Part shown: in pieces, positions 1 through 8,597 of the stretch
Position numbering within the stretch: position 1 is the stretch's first letter
Layout: every line of letters starts with the position of its first letter
From: Qiania dongpingensis
Lineage (GTDB): Bacteria; Bacillota; Clostridia; Lachnospirales; Lachnospiraceae
Direction: 5' to 3'
NCBI RefSeq assembly: GCF_014337195.1
Contig: NZ_CP060634.1
Coordinates: forward strand, 248,001-312,000
Length of the DNA stretch: 64,000 nucleotides
Program-made: the position numbers and the translations under genes
The notes under the pieces: model-generated
The model's input: the letters and a program-made list of their open reading frames with translations, nothing else
Told to the model about the DNA's origin: nothing
Database searches by the model: none

Positions 1-76
1 CAGTTGAAATATGATTCACCACATTTCCATTGCCAAAGGACACCGTTAAATCTTCAAGAATGATGTTTTCTGCCAT
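1..76 (-). CDS. ABC transporter ATP-binding protein, N-terminal fragment
   Basis: Only the first 25 codons lie in the window; the gene runs off the left edge. The peptide starts MAENIILEDLTVSFGNG, which matches the first beta strand and A-loop region of an ABC ATPase that comes before the Walker A motif. The ATG at 76-74 has an AGGAGG-type site just upstream, and the gene starts 9 bases after the stop of the DppC-type permease. By position it is the first ATPase of the SBP-permease-permease-ATPase importer. These transporters usually have two ATPases (DppD/DppF or NikD/NikE), and the second is presumably outside the window. Confidence 0.8.
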   Translation of the reverse strand, partial: MAENIILEDLTVSFGNGNVVNHIST

Positions 77-85
77 GGAAGCCTC

Positions 86-925
86 CTAGTCCTGCCGAAT
101 GGTCTGGCTTTTTATGTCAAAATGATTCCGGAACATTTCTCCCAGATAGTTGATGCCGAAGGACAGAAAAATAATACAGGCGCCTGGAGCAATGATCAGC
201 ATAGGAGAGGTCCGGAAATATGTTCTGGCTTCGCTGATCATCATTCCCCAGTCTGGCGTGGGCGGCTGGATGCCGAGACCGAGAAAACTGAGAGCGGCGA
301 TGGACAAAACGGCTCCTCCTATCCTGGTGGTAAATAAAACGATGACATCAGGGAGCATGTTGGGAATGATATAGCGGATGATGATATGGAAACGGCCGGC
401 TCCCAGGCAGCGGGCGCCTTCCACATAAGTCTGTTCCCTAAGACTCAATACATTTTCCCGGACTATTCTGGAAAACCCCGCCCAGGAATTGATCACTAAA
501 GCTGCCAGCAGACTCTGCACCCCTGGTCCCATAATGGCGGACACGGCAATCATCATACTTGTGCCTGGAAGTCCCTGAAAGATACTTGTCAGGCAAGTTA
601 TCACCGCATCTGCAACTCCCCCGAAATAACCGGCCAGGATTCCCACCGCCATTCCTAAAAGCATGGAAAGAGCTGTGGCAGCTACTGCGGTCAGCACAGA
701 TACTCTTCCGCCGTATAACACACGGGAAAGTAGGTCGCGGCCCAAATAATCAGTCCCCAGCGGATGCGCGGGAGATATTCCCTGCAGACTCTCTTCCATA
801 TTGATTGCTGTAGGGCTGTACCGGGCAAGAAGCGGGGCAAATACACTGCCAAGCAAAATGATTCCCATCAGGGTAAGAGCAAGCATCGTTACTCCGTCCA
901 CATACCAATGTCCTTTTCGAATCAT
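86..925 (-). CDS. ABC importer permease, DppC/OppC/NikC type
   Basis: Inner-membrane permease of the peptide/nickel/opine importer family (279 aa, usual length). It has an N-terminal membrane segment, then a motif around LGTDYLGRDLLSRVLYGG typical of the DppC/NikC subfamily, then further hydrophobic segments. The ATPase-docking EAA loop is seen as EGARCLGAGRFHIIIRYIIP near residue 170. Its ATG overlaps the stop of the upstream permease as ATGA, so the two are translationally coupled and probably form a heterodimer. It belongs to the riboswitch-controlled operon. The permease sequence alone does not reveal the substrate. Confidence 0.9.
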   Translation of the reverse strand: MIRKGHWYVDGVTMLALTLMGIILLGSVFAPLLARYSPTAINMEESLQGISPAHPLGTDYLGRDLLSRVLYGGRVSVLTAVAATALSMLLGMAVGILAGYFGGVADAVITCLTSIFQGLPGTSMMIAVSAIMGPGVQSLLAALVINSWAGFSRIVRENVLSLREQTYVEGARCLGAGRFHIIIRYIIPNMLPDVIVLFTTRIGGAVLSIAALSFLGLGIQPPTPDWGMMISEARTYFRTSPMLIIAPGACIIFLSFGINYLGEMFRNHFDIKSQTIRQD

Positions 926-1872
926 ACAGTCTCCCCCTCTCCCAAACGGATCTGTGGATTCAGGAAGTAACAGATAAGATCCACCAGCATGTGGATGATG
1001 ACAAAGGCCGTTCCTGTGATGAGCACATAGCCCTGCAGGGCAGGATAATCCCGTACGGCTATGGAATCCAATGCAAATTTTCCAATACCGTTGATCGCGA
1101 ACACGGATTCTACGACAACGACACCTCCGAGGATACCGCCCAGGTAATTGCCGAGAAGCGTGACCACAGGAGCCAGTGAATTGATCAGGGCATGCTTTAG
1201 AAAGACAATTCGTTCGGAAATCCCTTTTCCACGGGCAGCTGTGATATATTGTTTCCCCAGCTCACCCAACATGGAGGAACGCATCAGACGAATTGTGGTT
1301 CCTGTGGTGTTAAGGGACAGTGCGATAACCGGCAGGACCATGTGCCTCCATGAGTCCTGTCCGCTGGTGGGAAGCAGATGCAGCCGTTCGGAAAAAATAT
1401 GAATAAGTAAAATCGCGGCCCAAAAGCTGGGAATGGATAAAAAAAGCACGCTCAGCCCCTGCCCTGCCTTATCTATAAATCGGCCCCTTCGGGCTGCGCC
1501 GAGAATCCCTAGGGAAATCCCGACGGCAACCGTAAGAAAAATGGCACATACAGCCAACTTTAGTGTGATGCCAAAACGGCTGAAAAGCTCGTCACGAACC
1601 GGCTTTTTCGTACGAAAGGAGGTTCCCCAGTCACCCTTAAGAACGCCCCTTATCCAGCTAAGATACTGGGCCGGATAAGATTTATCCAAACCCATTTCTT
1701 CCTCTATACTGGATATTTGTTTCTCTGTTACGGCGTATTCTCCTCCTCCGCTGAGAGCAATTTCCGCAGGGTTTCCGGGACTCAGGACACCAAGCAGAAA
1801 AGCAAGAAGAGTAATTCCGAAAAGTACCGGTATCGTAAGCAGCAGCCGTCTGCCCAAATATTTAAGAATCAT
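922..1872 (-). CDS. ABC importer permease, DppB/OppB/NikB type
   Basis: Permease partner of the DppC-type subunit, 316 aa from the start chosen here. It begins MILKYLGRRLLLTIPVLFGI, the standard N terminus of DppB/NikB proteins, and carries an EAA-type loop (AARGKGISERIVFLKHALIN). A longer frame opens at 1956, but its extra 28 residues overlap the end of the binding-protein gene and resemble no permease N terminus. The start at 1872 lies one base after that gene's stop, as expected for coupled translation. The ribosome binding site is weak, which also fits coupling. Confidence 0.88.
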   Translation of the reverse strand: MILKYLGRRLLLTIPVLFGITLLAFLLGVLSPGNPAEIALSGGGEYAVTEKQISSIEEEMGLDKSYPAQYLSWIRGVLKGDWGTSFRTKKPVRDELFSRFGITLKLAVCAIFLTVAVGISLGILGAARRGRFIDKAGQGLSVLFLSIPSFWAAILLIHIFSERLHLLPTSGQDSWRHMVLPVIALSLNTTGTTIRLMRSSMLGELGKQYITAARGKGISERIVFLKHALINSLAPVVTLLGNYLGGILGGVVVVESVFAINGIGKFALDSIAVRDYPALQGYVLITGTAFVIIHMLVDLICYFLNPQIRLGEGETV

Positions 1873-1873
1873 T

Positions 1874-3478
1874 TTAATCGGCCCATCTGGTTTCTGGAAG
1901 CGTGACGCCGGTGAACATAGCGTCATAGCCGGTAATCTTGTCGCTGTGAACAACAAGGGTAGTCACGGCTATCAATGGAATGACCGGAAGCTCTTTTGCA
2001 CTGATTTCCTGAAGTTCATCATATAACTTGACCCGGTCTTCTCTTACGTAGGTGCTGTTCAGCTGATCCAGCAGCCCGTCCACTGCCTCATTGCTGTAGC
2101 CGCTCATGGCAAATCCGTTGTTCATGAAACCATCTGAATGCAAAAAGCCACGCAGCATGGTTTCTGGTTCTGCATTGTTCATTCCCTTGAATCCCATGGA
2201 AAGGTCAAAATCTGTATTTTTAAGTGCTTCCGATACAGCGGAAGACTCCATTACCTGGATTTCTACCTGAAGTCCCAGTTCCTGAAGCCAGGAGCTGATC
2301 AGCTCTGCGTCTGTTTTATAGGTGGAAGCAGTCAAAAGCCGTACAGTGGGAGTCTGTCCGTTCAATACCTCGGATGCCAATTCTTTTGCTTTTTCAGGGT
2401 TGTATTCGGGTGTGATCTCTTTATAAAATACAGAAAGAGGGCTGAGCACATTGGCAGTAATTTCTCCATAGCCGCGGTATACACTGTTTAACAAAGTCTC
2501 ACGGTCGATTATCATGCTCATAGCCTGTCGCATTCTTACATCATTAAAGGGAAAGTTCCGGTTATTCACATTCAGATACTGAATATTTGCGGAAATCTTT
2601 GCTGATGCAGTAAATCCTCCTTCTGCTTCCAGTTCCTTTGCAGACTGAGGCAGAATCGCGTTGTTATCATATACTCCCATGATCTCTCCGGACCGGAGGG
2701 CTGCCACCCGTGTTTCATGGTCAGGGATGACCCGGATCTGGATACTCTCCGCTTTGGCAGGATCACCGTAGTAACGTTCATTTCGTCCGAGGGTGAGTGA
2801 TTCATCCGGGACATGGTCCGTGATGACAAAGGGACCTGTGCCAACACAATATTCTTTGAACTCGCCGGTCTCAGAATCGTAGCAATCCGGGCTGAACATA
2901 CCGCTTCCGAAATTAATGATCGTATAAGGAAGTGTGGGGACCGGATTTTCAAAAGTCAGCTTTACTGTATAGTCATCTACTTTATCTACAGACTGAAGTC
3001 CGGGATATACAGAATCAATGTCGAATGCAAAGAAAGTAGAGGATACGACTCCCAATTTTTTATATCGGTCAAAATTAAGCAGTACCGCGTCCGCATTAAA
3101 AGGATATCCGTCGGAAAAAACGACGCCTTCCTTCAGATGAAATGTCCACTCTTTTCCGTCTTCTGACATCTCCCAGCTGGTAGCAAGCCTGGGTTCTACT
3201 TCACCGTCATCGGATTCCCCGATCAGCGGCTCCCATACATAAAGATTTACATTGGTAAAATAAGGATCGGCAGTGCCCCTGCCCGGATCGCGGGATCCCG
3301 CCAGAACGATTGTTTCCTCGTCATTGGGGCTCTTATCCTCGGTTTCGCCGACAGTCTCAGCCGTACTTTCTTTTGCGTCGGTACTTTCTCTCTGAGATGT
3401 TTCAGTCCCGCATCCTGATACCAGCAACATCAATACGAGCAGCAGTGACAAAGCTTTTGATACAAACCTTTTTTTCAT
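1874..3478 (-). CDS. Extracellular solute-binding lipoprotein, family 5 (Opp/Dpp/Nik type)
   Basis: Substrate-binding lipoprotein of the importer, 534 aa. The start at 3478 is set by GAGGAGG seven bases upstream; an in-frame ATG at 3499 lacks a site. The signal peptide ends in a lipobox LVSGC, with the lipidated Cys near residue 23, followed by an acidic linker. The body shows family-5 signatures such as EPRLATSWEMSEDGKEWTFH and FNDVRMRQAMSMIIDRE. It is the first gene of the operon, downstream of a cobalamin riboswitch and terminator. Family members bind peptides, nickel- or cobalt-chelates, or other small ligands. The riboswitch suggests cobalt or a corrinoid-related ligand, but that is inference. 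Confidence 0.88.
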   Translation of the reverse strand: MKKRFVSKALSLLLVLMLLVSGCGTETSQRESTDAKESTAETVGETEDKSPNDEETIVLAGSRDPGRGTADPYFTNVNLYVWEPLIGESDDGEVEPRLATSWEMSEDGKEWTFHLKEGVVFSDGYPFNADAVLLNFDRYKKLGVVSSTFFAFDIDSVYPGLQSVDKVDDYTVKLTFENPVPTLPYTIINFGSGMFSPDCYDSETGEFKEYCVGTGPFVITDHVPDESLTLGRNERYYGDPAKAESIQIRVIPDHETRVAALRSGEIMGVYDNNAILPQSAKELEAEGGFTASAKISANIQYLNVNNRNFPFNDVRMRQAMSMIIDRETLLNSVYRGYGEITANVLSPLSVFYKEITPEYNPEKAKELASEVLNGQTPTVRLLTASTYKTDAELISSWLQELGLQVEIQVMESSAVSEALKNTDFDLSMGFKGMNNAEPETMLRGFLHSDGFMNNGFAMSGYSNEAVDGLLDQLNSTYVREDRVKLYDELQEISAKELPVIPLIAVTTLVVHSDKITGYDAMFTGVTLPETRWAD

Positions 3479-3574
3479 AGTTCCTCCTCTGTTCAACAAT
3501 TATCTGGTTTCTTGCTGTCTGATCTTGAGGAGGAAAAATAGCGCAACGTTCTCAGAAAAGTTTTATTTCTGCAT

Positions 3575-3608
3575 AAAAAAGTCTCTCTCATAGATTGAGA
3601 AAGACTTT
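3575..3608 (-). terminator. Rho-independent terminator, expression platform of the B12 riboswitch
   Basis: On the minus strand an 11-bp stem (AAGTCTTTCTC paired with GAGAGAGACTT, one G-U pair) with a 6-base loop is followed by a run of U. It lies between the cobalamin aptamer and the binding-protein gene, the right place for ligand-dependent termination. Confidence 0.88.
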
Positions 3609-3632
3609 AGATACCAAAATAAAACATTTGAT

Positions 3633-3765
3633 CATCAGTCTCCCTTTCCCTCGCAGGTCAAACAACTAATATTACCGCTACATGGCAATCTGGCTCTGTG
3701 ATCTACACATTACAGTGGCGTGACCGCGCAGGTTTTTCACCTGACTTCCCCATGTATGGCTGATG
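3633..3765 (-). ncRNA. Cobalamin (vitamin B12) riboswitch aptamer
   Basis: Read on the minus strand, the core GGGGAAGTCAGGTG, then AACCTGCGCGGTCACG, then the B12 box CGCCACTGTAA matches the conserved cobalamin aptamer. A later AGAGCCAGATTGCC fits the usual downstream CCAG segment. The ends are set by complementary CATCAG (3765-3760) and CTGATG (3638-3633), a plausible P1 helix. A promoter sits directly upstream and an intrinsic terminator directly downstream. The family normally switches genes off when adenosyl- or other cobalamins are plentiful. The 374-base gap between genes at 3479-3852 is filled by this promoter, aptamer, terminator and a 96-base leader. Confidence 0.92.
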
Positions 3766-3784
3766 GTATGAAATTACGCAGAAA

Positions 3785-3814
3785 AGTATAGCATCTGATG
3801 AAATGATTTGTCAA
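3785..3814 (-). promoter_or_regulatory. Sigma-A promoter of the riboswitch-ABC operon
   Basis: On the minus strand TTGACA (3814-3809), an 18-base spacer and TATACT (3790-3785). Transcription would start near 3778, just upstream of the riboswitch P1 helix. Confidence 0.8.
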
Positions 3815-3852
3815 TGGCTTTTGACATTTTTGTAACAAAAAGTTCGTTTTAT

Positions 3853-4485
3853 TTATTTCTTATTCGCTTTTTTGACATCTACGAAGTTCAGTATGACATC
3901 CACCGCCCCGTCAAATCCCACCGCGCTTCTGTTGATGCAGAGGTCGTAGCTCTTCGCGCTCCCCCATTTTTTATTGGCATAATAATTATAATAAGACGCG
4001 CGTTTTTTATCGGTCTTTGTAATAAAATCCTTAATTTTGGACGGCTCAATATGGTAATGCTCTTTCAAGTACTCTACCTTGTCATCATAGGCTGCCGTGG
4101 TAAATACGGAGACCATATTCGGATATTCCGCAAGCGCATAATCGGCGCAGCGCCCTACGATCACACAGGATTCCTGCTCTGCCAGCCTTTTGATAGTATC
4201 AAACTGTGCAAGAAATACCTTCTGGTTCAAGGGCATATCCACAAAATTGGAAGGATTATAGCTCATGGAATAAGTATCCATAACCAGTGAATATAAAAAA
4301 CTGTTGGTGGGCTTTTCATCATGATGTTCAAAGATTTCTTCACACAGCCCGCTGTTTTTCGCGGATAATGCAAGCAATTCCTTATCGTAACATCTGACTC
4401 CAAGGCGCTCTGCCAGCTTCTGTCCGATGAATCTTCCGCCGCTTCCGCATTCTCTTCCGATGGTAATCACTAGATTTCCATGCAT
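3853..4485 (-). CDS. Cytidylate-kinase-like family protein
   Basis: 210-aa protein of the cytidylate-kinase-like family (Cytidylate_kin2 type) common in Clostridia. The N-terminal ITIGRECGSGGRFIGQKLAE resembles a modified phosphate-binding loop, and the following helix with CYDKELL fits the nucleoside-kinase fold. The middle holds FLAQFDTIKRLAEQESCVIVGRCADY, also typical of the family. True Cmk is recognised by a different overall sequence, so the substrate is uncertain. The gene has its own promoter and an AGGAG site before the ATG. It ends near the B12 operon promoter and appears monocistronic. Confidence 0.8.
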   Translation of the reverse strand: MHGNLVITIGRECGSGGRFIGQKLAERLGVRCYDKELLALSAKNSGLCEEIFEHHDEKPTNSFLYSLVMDTYSMSYNPSNFVDMPLNQKVFLAQFDTIKRLAEQESCVIVGRCADYALAEYPNMVSVFTTAAYDDKVEYLKEHYHIEPSKIKDFITKTDKKRASYYNYYANKKWGSAKSYDLCINRSAVGFDGAVDVILNFVDVKKANKK

Positions 4486-4508
4486 AGCATTCAGCTCCTC
4501 TCATCCTT

Positions 4509-4538
4509 ATAATAGTTATATTATACTATATTTGTCAA
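4509..4538 (-). promoter_or_regulatory. Sigma-A promoter of the cytidylate-kinase-like gene
   Basis: On the minus strand TTGACA (4538-4533), an 18-base spacer and TATTAT (4514-4509), about 24 bases before the ATG. It lies directly after the end of rluD. Confidence 0.65.
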
Positions 4539-4549
4539 AGAAAGTATAG

Positions 4550-5461
4550 TTATATATGCAATTTCACCAATAATCTTTCAAAATACTCCGGTAATGGAGC
4601 CTCAAATTCCAGATATTTCCCTGTCCTAGGATGAATAAAACCGAGAACTTTAGCGTGAAGTGTCTGGCCCTCCAGAGAAATCGGAGATTTCGAAGGTCCA
4701 TAGACCGTATCGCCCAGCAGTGGATGATGGATGGATGCCATATGGACGCGGATCTGATGGGTGCGGCCGGTCTCCAGCCGACATTCGATGTAAGTGTATT
4801 TCTTAAGCGGCTCCAATATATGATAATGAGTAACCGCCTCTTTTCCATTCTTTAAGTTTATCGCCATTTTCATCCGGTCATTGGGATTCCTTCCAATGGG
4901 GACGTCCACCGTGCCGTCTTCTCTGATCTCGCCATGGACTATGGCATGATAGCGCCTGTTGATAGAATGGACCCTCAGCTGTTCTGCAATGGCCGCATGG
5001 GAAAAATCATTTTTACAAACCAGCAGAAGTCCAGTTGTATCCCGGTCAATCCTGTGGACGATACCGGGGCGGAGCACTCCGTTTATTCCGGACAGTTTGC
5101 CCTGGCAGTGATACAGAAGACCGTTGACCAGTGTGTGTGATTCGTGCCCTGCGGCAGGATGTACTACCATGCCCTTCGGCTTGTCAACGATGAGCAGGTC
5201 ATCATCTTCATAGACGATATTCAGTTCCATCGCTTCTGCTTCTACTTCCAGCTCCTTCGGTTCCGGAACGGATACCTCGATTTCGTTTCCCGCCTGAACC
5301 TTGTAATTGCCCTTTACAGCTTTTTTATCAACTTGGACCCAGGATTCCTCAATCAGTTTCTTTAAATAACTTCTGGAGGGCATTTCCGGTTTTTCAGACA
5401 GAAACTTATCCAGTCTTTTTCCTGCGTCCTCTTCAGCCGTCCTGTAAGAGAAAAACGTCAT
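4550..5461 (-). CDS. 23S rRNA pseudouridine synthase, RluA/RluD family
   Basis: 303-aa RluA-family pseudouridine synthase. An N-terminal S4-like RNA-binding domain (about residues 12-75, with RLDKFLSEKPEMPSRSYLKK) precedes the catalytic domain. The active-site motif HRIDRDTTGLLLVCK near residue 137 contains the catalytic Asp. The length and S4 domain match RluD, which modifies helix 69 of 23S rRNA, but Firmicutes carry several paralogs (YlyB, YjbO, YhcT), so the exact site is not certain. Its ATG overlaps the lspA stop as ATGA. This lspA-rluD pairing is the same as lspA-ylyB in Bacillus. Confidence 0.9.
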   Translation of the reverse strand: MTFFSYRTAEEDAGKRLDKFLSEKPEMPSRSYLKKLIEESWVQVDKKAVKGNYKVQAGNEIEVSVPEPKELEVEAEAMELNIVYEDDDLLIVDKPKGMVVHPAAGHESHTLVNGLLYHCQGKLSGINGVLRPGIVHRIDRDTTGLLLVCKNDFSHAAIAEQLRVHSINRRYHAIVHGEIREDGTVDVPIGRNPNDRMKMAINLKNGKEAVTHYHILEPLKKYTYIECRLETGRTHQIRVHMASIHHPLLGDTVYGPSKSPISLEGQTLHAKVLGFIHPRTGKYLEFEAPLPEYFERLLVKLHI

Positions 5462-6027
5462 ATCTGCGCATCCTCTCCGCTTTTTTTGTCCGGTGTGCTT
5501 TTCTTCTTCCCTTTTCCGGGAAGGAAGACGGCGAGTTCTTCATCTTTATAATAAAACAGAAAAAAGATCACGAACGCTATCCCCGCAGCCACCACATAAC
5601 AGTCCGCCACATTAAATACTGGAAAATTGATCAGGGTAAAGGAAAAAAAGTCCACCACATATCCCTGCGCCAGACGGTCCACCAGATTTCCAATGGCTCC
5701 GGCAAAGAGCACAGTCAGAACCAGACGCGCCGGCAGGTATCTCTTAGTCGAAGGAGCTCTCCAGAAAGCATATGCAATGAGAAAAAGGATGAGAACACTC
5801 CCTGCCAGGAAGATATACCGCTGGCCGGATAAAAGCCCCCATGCCATTCCCCGATTTTCCAGATAGGAAAGTTCAAAGACTCCCTTGATGATTGGATATG
5901 CTTCCTGCCCCTTCAGATGCGCCACCGCCAGACTCTTTGTCCATTGATCGAATCCTACGAGCAGAACGGCTCCCAAAAGATAGCAGAACACCGTAAAAAA
6001 CCGCTTTTTTGTTTGGTTTGCTTCCAT
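5458..6027 (-). CDS. lspA: Lipoprotein signal peptidase (signal peptidase II)
   Basis: Membrane aspartyl protease that cleaves prolipoprotein signal peptides after lipidation. The 189-aa protein has four hydrophobic segments. Both catalytic aspartates sit in conserved boxes: GNLVDRLAQGYVVDFF and FNVADCYV. A basic hydrophilic tail (KGKKKSTPDKKSGED) extends slightly beyond the usual 150-170 aa. The ribosome binding site AGAGGAGA lies over the last codons of aroB, and the stop overlaps the rluD start. Likely substrates in this window include the B12-operon binding protein and the two DUF3048 lipoproteins. Confidence 0.96.
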   Translation of the reverse strand: MEANQTKKRFFTVFCYLLGAVLLVGFDQWTKSLAVAHLKGQEAYPIIKGVFELSYLENRGMAWGLLSGQRYIFLAGSVLILFLIAYAFWRAPSTKRYLPARLVLTVLFAGAIGNLVDRLAQGYVVDFFSFTLINFPVFNVADCYVVAAGIAFVIFFLFYYKDEELAVFLPGKGKKKSTPDKKSGEDAQI

Positions 6028-6030
6028 ATG

Positions 6031-7152
6031 TCATTCTCCTCTTGGTTTTGTCAGATAGTCCATGGCTGACACCATTTCTTCCGCTGAGACGGTTTTGTCA
6101 ATGTAGGCTTCCCCGATGGACCGAAGCAATATAAACCGGATGACGCCGGAGTCCATTTTTTTATCATGCTTTACCGCGTCCAGCACTTTTGATACATTGA
6201 TGTCCTGTACCGAAACGGGAAGCCGGAAATAAACGAGGAGTTCCTTTAGATTTTTAAATTCCTCTGGCTTCAGCATACCGCGCCGCTCGGACAGATAAGC
6301 CGCCGCTACACATCCCGCTCCCACACAGGCACCATGGCTCATCGTAAATCCCATTTCCTTTTCAATGGCATGTCCGAGGGTATGCCCGAAATTCAGAAGG
6401 GCACGAATCCCTTTTTCCTTCGGATCCTCTTCCACGACAGCACGTTTGATGAGACAGCTTCCCTTCACCATTTCTGCCATGAAACCTGTCTTTCTCTGCC
6501 GTATTCCCTCTTTGTTGGCTTCCAGCCAATGATAGTATTCTCCAGATCGGATACAGCCATGCTTGATGACCTCGCCCATGCCAGAAGCAAATTGTTCTTC
6601 CGGAAGGCTTTTTAAGACCGAAACGTTGATATAAACCAGCTTGGGCATATAAAAGGCTCCGACCATATTTTTATAAGCATCGAAATCCACGCCTGTCTTG
6701 CCGCCGATGCTGCTGTCCACCTGAGAAAGGAGAGTGGTCGGCACCTGGATAAAATCAATTCCTCTTAAATAGGTGGCGGCCGTGAAGCCTGTCAGGTCTC
6801 CTGTCACTCCGCCGCCCAGCGCCACCAGGATATCGTTCCGGTCGAAGGAATGACAGATCAGATACTCATAGAGGCTTTTTACGGTATCCAGGTTTTTATA
6901 GGGCTCTCCCGCCGGAAAAACAAAGTATACTGTTTTTGCGGATATTTTATGAAATATGTTTTTTATTTCTTCCAAATACAGCTTTGCCACCCTGCTGTCT
7001 GTAACAATACATACTTTTCTGCCGGAAAGGTTAAGCTTTGCCGCCGATTCCAGGAGGCTGTCAAAGGAATCCGTTAAAACGATCGGGTATATGGGTTTTC
7101 CATTCTGATGTACCATGATTTCCTCGGGCTGCGCTTTCTTTTCTGCTGTCAT
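6031..7152 (-). CDS. aroB: 3-dehydroquinate synthase
   Basis: Second step of the shikimate pathway: converts DAHP to 3-dehydroquinate with NAD and a divalent metal. The protein is 373 aa. It shows the NAD-binding GGGVTGDLTGFTAATYLRG, the DSSIGGKTGVD substrate loop and the metal-ligand region FGHTLGHAIE. It sits in the sepF-ylmH-aroB-lspA-rluD transcription unit with short gaps. No other shikimate gene is visible here. Confidence 0.96.
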   Translation of the reverse strand: MTAEKKAQPEEIMVHQNGKPIYPIVLTDSFDSLLESAAKLNLSGRKVCIVTDSRVAKLYLEEIKNIFHKISAKTVYFVFPAGEPYKNLDTVKSLYEYLICHSFDRNDILVALGGGVTGDLTGFTAATYLRGIDFIQVPTTLLSQVDSSIGGKTGVDFDAYKNMVGAFYMPKLVYINVSVLKSLPEEQFASGMGEVIKHGCIRSGEYYHWLEANKEGIRQRKTGFMAEMVKGSCLIKRAVVEEDPKEKGIRALLNFGHTLGHAIEKEMGFTMSHGACVGAGCVAAAYLSERRGMLKPEEFKNLKELLVYFRLPVSVQDINVSKVLDAVKHDKKMDSGVIRFILLRSIGEAYIDKTVSAEEMVSAMDYLTKPRGE

Positions 7153-7192
7153 TTCTTATCACCCTTTCATATTCTATAATCTGAATGTCGCT

Positions 7193-7963
7193 TCAGTCAT
7201 ATTTTCGCAGCTTCACCATCTGGCGTCCTTTTTTCGTCGAAGTGAGGATTCCGTCGAAAATATATTTTCCCACTCCCCTGATGGAAAGGATGTCCCCTGT
7301 TTTTGGCACAGCCGTCTGAGAAACACATAATTTTCCGTTCAAATACACCCTCTCTTCTGCCAGACATTCAGATGCTCTTGAGCGGGAACACTTCATAAGA
7401 AGCCCCAGCAGCGCATCCATCCTCAGGGAAGCGATGGATCCAGTGACGGCAGTGAAACTCTGGTTTTCTTCCAAGTCTGCAAAGGAGGCTCTGGTGCAGA
7501 CCACAGGATTGCGTCTGACGGACTTCAATTCTTCCATCAGAAAATCAGACATATTTTTCGCACAAAGGCAGTACGCGAATCCATCCCCTACGATGAGATC
7601 TCCAATCTTTCCCCGCTCAATTCCCAGGCTCAGCACGGCTCCCAGATAATCCCGATGGCTGCTTGGTACTGTAAATTTTCCCGCAGAAGAGGAAATCCGT
7701 ACCGGAACCATAGGAAGCTGTTCTCTGTCCGGTTTTTCTTCAAATCCCCCATAGACAGGAAGAAAGCAAACAATCTTTCTCTCCGCTGTCTCATAACCGC
7801 CGTCCAGATAACAGCGGACATGGGAAAACTCCGGCAGCGCCGACAGAAAAACCGTTTGCTCATGTAAATTCAAAAAATCCGTATAAACGGGAATCCCCCG
7901 CTGAAAGCACACATCAGCCAAATCATGGAGACGGTGCAGAAATAACTGTTCTTCTTTATCCAT
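7193..7963 (-). CDS. YlmH-family S4-domain RNA-binding protein
   Basis: 256-aa YlmH homolog with an N-terminal YlmH domain and a C-terminal S4 domain (about residues 180-240; MKCSRSRASECLAEERVYLN, then GDILSIRGVGKYIF). In Bacillus and Streptococcus ylmH lies in the sepF (ylmF) region near the division genes, and YlmH binds RNA and has been linked to ribosome rescue. Here it directly follows sepF, which supports the assignment. The ribosome binding site is modest and the gap to sepF is 12 bases. Confidence 0.88.
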   Translation of the reverse strand: MDKEEQLFLHRLHDLADVCFQRGIPVYTDFLNLHEQTVFLSALPEFSHVRCYLDGGYETAERKIVCFLPVYGGFEEKPDREQLPMVPVRISSSAGKFTVPSSHRDYLGAVLSLGIERGKIGDLIVGDGFAYCLCAKNMSDFLMEELKSVRRNPVVCTRASFADLEENQSFTAVTGSIASLRMDALLGLLMKCSRSRASECLAEERVYLNGKLCVSQTAVPKTGDILSIRGVGKYIFDGILTSTKKGRQMVKLRKYD

Positions 7964-7975
7964 CTTTTCGTCCCG

Positions 7976-8506
7976 TCAGTCTGAAAGACCTGAAGAACTG
8001 CCCATTAAATCTTCAAAATCACCGGATAATTCCACAGTCTGAGGAGTAGCAATGAATATGTAATTGGAAATCTTCTGCATATTTCCATTCATGGAATAGC
8101 ATGCGCCAGATGTAAAATCAATGATCTTCTGCGCGGTTTCCGTGGGAATCCCCTCCATATTGATGACAACTGCACGTCCGCTCAAAAGCGTATCACAAAT
8201 CTCGCGGGCATCTCCCAGACTGCTGGGCTTTACCATACAGACTTCCATCCCGCCTCTCGTGGCGGCACGCATGGGAACTACATTGCTTGTCCTCGGTTTA
8301 GACTTTGCAGCCGCAGGCTTTCTATCCACCATTTCCGGTTCCTCCTCTGCAGTTCGTTTCTCACGATGGAAGAAGCTTTTCTTCGGCTGTTCCTCCTCGT
8401 AATCGTCGTCTTCCTCCTCATCATACATATAGTCATCTTCGTAGTCGTAATCGTCTTCGTCGTTCAGTTTCATGGAGTCAAGAAATTTATCAATAAACTT
8501 ACTCAT
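7976..8506 (-). CDS. sepF: Cell division protein SepF
   Basis: Cytoplasmic division protein that bundles FtsZ filaments and anchors them to the membrane. The 176-aa protein starts MSKFIDKFLDSMKL, an amphipathic membrane-binding helix. A strongly acidic linker (residues 15-45, mostly D, E and Y) follows, then the SepF core (about 85-165; VCMVKPSSLGDAREICDTLL and the FTSGACYSMNGNMQKISNY motif). It is the promoter-proximal gene of a five-gene unit. Confidence 0.95.
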   Translation of the reverse strand: MSKFIDKFLDSMKLNDEDDYDYEDDYMYDEEEDDDYEEEQPKKSFFHREKRTAEEEPEMVDRKPAAAKSKPRTSNVVPMRAATRGGMEVCMVKPSSLGDAREICDTLLSGRAVVINMEGIPTETAQKIIDFTSGACYSMNGNMQKISNYIFIATPQTVELSGDFEDLMGSSSGLSD

Positions 8507-8542
8507 GGGTAAAGACCGCCTTTCATTTTTTACTCACCTATC

Positions 8543-8571
8543 ATTATCAATGTTTTTGCGAATTGTGTCAA
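8543..8571 (-). promoter_or_regulatory. Sigma-A promoter of the sepF operon
   Basis: On the minus strand TTGACA (8571-8566), a 17-base spacer and GATAAT (8548-8543), 36 bases before the sepF ATG. It should drive sepF-ylmH-aroB-lspA-rluD. Confidence 0.8.
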
Positions 8572-8597
8572 CAGATTATGTGTATTTTTTCTAAAAA

